Shown: piece by piece, positions 6,417 through 8,288 of the stretch
How the letters are laid out: every line of letters starts with the position of its first letter
How positions within the stretch are numbered: position 1 is the first letter of the stretch
Assembly (NCBI GenBank): GCA_964594665.1
Contig: CAZQNY010000118.1
Coordinates: 1-8,288 of the forward strand
DNA length: 8,288 nt
DNA from: BM520 sp964594665
Lineage (GTDB): Bacteria; Bacteroidota; Bacteroidia; Bacteroidales; BM520
Direction of reading: 5' to 3'
Position numbers and translations under genes: made by a program
The notes under the pieces: generated by a model
Database searches by the model: none
What the model was told of the DNA's origin: nothing
Seen by the model: the letters and a program-made list of their open reading frames with translations, nothing else

Positions 6417-8288
6417 ATGGGAAAAATTATTGGCATTGACCTGGGAACCACCAACTCGTGCGTTGCCGTTATGGAAGGTAACGAGCCTGTTGTTATTCCA
6501 AACTCCGAAGGCCGCAGAACAACGCCTTCTATTGTTGCTTTTACAGAAAACGGTGAGCGTAAAGTCGGTGATCCGGCAAAACGCCAGGCTATTACTAACC
6601 CACAGCAAACCATCTTCTCCATCAAACGGTTCATGGGTGAAACTTTCGACCGCGTTAGTAAAGAAGTTGGACGTGTACCTTACAATGTTGTACAAGGTGA
6701 CAACAATACACCTCGCGTTGCAATTAAAGATCGCAAATATACCCCGCAGGAAATTAGTGCCATGGTACTTCAGAAGATGAAAAAAACCGCTGAAGATTAC
6801 CTGGGACAGGAGGTAACAGAAGCTGTTATTACCGTTCCTGCATACTTCTCTGACTCACAGCGTCAGGCTACCAAAGAAGCAGGTGAAATCGCCGGCCTCA
6901 AAGTACGTCGTATTATCAACGAGCCTACTGCCGCTTCTCTGGCTTATGGCCTGGACAAAAAAACCGGTGATATTAAAATCGCTGTCTTTGACCTTGGTGG
7001 TGGTACATTTGATATTTCGATCCTCGAACTTGGTGATGGCGTTTTTGAAGTACACTCAACAAATGGTGATACACACCTGGGTGGTGATGACTTTGATCAG
7101 GTTATTATCGACTGGCTGGCAGAAGAGTTCATGGCAGATGAAAACATTGATCTCCGCAAAGATCCTATGGCACTGCAACGTTTAAAGGAAGCTGCCGAAA
7201 AAGCTAAAATTGAGCTCTCCAGCAGCAACTCTACTGAAATCAACCTGCCATACATCATGCCGGTAAATGGTATCCCGAAACACCTTGTTCGCACACTTTC
7301 AAGAGCAAAATTCGAACAGCTGGCCGATTCACTGATCCGTGCTACCATTGAGCCTTGTAAAAAAGCCCTCAGTGATGCAGGTATGAGTGTCAATGATGTG
7401 GATGAAGTTATCCTTGTGGGTGGTTCAACACGTATCCCTGCCATTCAGGAAAAAGTAGAACAGTTCTTCGGTAAAAAACCTTCCAAAGGTGTTAACCCCG
7501 ATGAAGTTGTTGCTGTTGGTGCTGCTATTCAGGGTGGTGTTCTTACCGGTGAAGTGAAAGACGTTCTCCTGCTTGATGTAACGCCTCTTTCACTGGGTAT
7601 TGAAACGCTGGGTAGTGTATTCACCAAACTTATTGAATCGAATACAACCATCCCAACGAAAAAATCAGAGGTATTCTCAACAGCTGCAGACAACCAGCCA
7701 TCTGTTGAAATTCATATTCTTCAGGGTGAACGCCCTATGGCAAATCAGAACAAGAGCATTGGCCGTTTCCACCTCGATGGTATTCCACCAGCCCCAAGAG
7801 GAGTACCTCAGATTGAAGTAACTTTCGACATCGATGCCAACGGTATCCTTAATGTTACAGCTAAAGATAAAGGAACAGGGAAATCTCAGAATATCCGTAT
7901 CGAAGCATCTTCAGGACTCTCGGATGATGAAATCCAGAAAATGAAAGCTGAAGCTGAAGCAAATGCTGATGCCGATAAGAAAGAAAAAGAGCGCATTGAG
8001 AAAATTAACAATGCCGATGCATTGATCTTCCAGACTGAAAAACAGCTGAAAGAATTCGGAGATAAAGTTCCTGCTGATAAAAAAGGACCTATCGAAAGTG
8101 CTCTTGCAGAACTGAAGGATGCACATAAATCACAGGATCTTGCATCCATTGATGCAGCTACTGAAAAGCTGAACAATGCATGGCAGGCTGCCAGTGAAGA
8201 GATCTACAAAGCGACTCAGGATGCCCAGGGTGCACAGGGTGCACAGCCGGGTCCCGATGCCGGACAGCAGCAATCGCAGCAAAAAGGC
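6417..8288 (+). CDS. dnaK: Molecular chaperone DnaK (Hsp70), 3' end cut by the window
   Basis: ATP-driven cytoplasmic chaperone working with DnaJ and GrpE in folding and stress protection. The frame is open for 624 codons to the last base without a stop. It opens MGKIIGIDLGTTNSC, as in E. coli, with Asp8 and Thr11 of the phosphate-binding loop. Further landmarks: VPAYFSDSQRQATK, NEPTAAS (Glu169), FDLGGGTFDIS (191-201, Thr197 matching E. coli Thr199), VILVGGSTRIP (331-341), the interdomain linker VLLL (383-386) leading into DVTPLSLGIET, the beta substrate-binding domain (to about 500), a helical lid (about 500-600) and a Gln/Gly/Ala-rich tail (from about 601). Against a usual length near 640, perhaps 10-20 residues are missing. 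The sequence reads cleanly with no frameshift. The gene stands alone on its 5' side: no grpE, hrcA or dnaJ precedes it. Confidence 0.98.
   Translation, partial: MGKIIGIDLGTTNSCVAVMEGNEPVVIPNSEGRRTTPSIVAFTENGERKVGDPAKRQAITNPQQTIFSIKRFMGETFDRVSKEVGRVPYNVVQGDNNTPRVAIKDRKYTPQEISAMVLQKMKKTAEDYLGQEVTEAVITVPAYFSDSQRQATKEAGEIAGLKVRRIINEPTAASLAYGLDKKTGDIKIAVFDLGGGTFDISILELGDGVFEVHSTNGDTHLGGDDFDQVIIDWLAEEFMADENIDLRKDPMALQRLKEAAEKAKIELSSSNSTEINLPYIMPVNGIPKHLVRTLSRAKFEQLADSLIRATIEPCKKALSDAGMSVNDVDEVILVGGSTRIPAIQEKVEQFFGKKPSKGVNPDEVVAVGAAIQGGVLTGEVKDVLLLDVTPLSLGIETLGSVFTKLIESNTTIPTKKSEVFSTAADNQPSVEIHILQGERPMANQNKSIGRFHLDGIPPAPRGVPQIEVTFDIDANGILNVTAKDKGTGKSQNIRIEASSGLSDDEIQKMKAEAEANADADKKEKERIEKINNADALIFQTEKQLKEFGDKVPADKKGPIESALAELKDAHKSQDLASIDAATEKLNNAWQAASEEIYKATQDAQGAQGAQPGPDAGQQQSQQKG

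Noticed and set aside
6390..7444. Open frames of 60-116 residues on both strands over the dnaK region.
   Set aside because: They overlap the dnaK frame, which is continuous from 6417 to the window end with all Hsp70 motifs; they show no recognisable domain.
1..8288. Search for CRISPR repeats, tRNA/rRNA, transposase genes, toxin-antitoxin pairs and defence genes.
   Set aside because: None seen; nearly all of the window is covered by five ordinary coding regions, and the gaps are at most 205 bases.

Overview
The window reads as chromosomal DNA of a Bacteroidota member, probably Bacteroidales/Marinilabiliales-like. Three things point there: a gingipain-type (C25) protease ending in a type A sorting domain of the type IX secretion system (T9SS), which is restricted to this phylum; a lipoprotein with a DUF4249-like look; and AT-rich leaders without clear Shine-Dalgarno sequences but with TAnnTTTG-like boxes. 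I cannot place it to genus.

Layout. (1) 1-3474, plus strand: the 3' part of a large secreted, multi-domain C25 cysteine protease. Its signal peptide, propeptide and first part of the catalytic domain lie before the window. (2) 3475-3570: convergent gap with two hairpins, one a good intrinsic terminator. (3) 5087-3571, minus strand: a two-gene operon, panB (ketopantoate hydroxymethyltransferase, pantothenate/CoA synthesis) followed by an RluA-family pseudouridine synthase. Their stop and start codons overlap as TAATG. (4) 5088-5170: an 83-base divergent promoter region. (5) 5171-6211, plus strand: an orphan outer-membrane-type lipoprotein of unproven function. (6) 6212-6416: a 205-base gap with two inverted repeats and a possible dnaK promoter. 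(7) 6417-8288, plus strand: dnaK (Hsp70 chaperone), open to the window end and lacking only its last residues; it reads through without frameshift.

The genes do not form one pathway. The protease and lipoprotein belong to the cell envelope or exterior, panB and the pseudouridine synthase are housekeeping genes, and dnaK is the core chaperone. I found no CRISPR array, tRNA, rRNA, insertion sequence, toxin-antitoxin pair or defence system, and no convincing undescribed system. The points most worth a second look are the domain architecture of the protease, the panB/pseudouridine synthase coupling, and the inverted repeats in front of dnaK.
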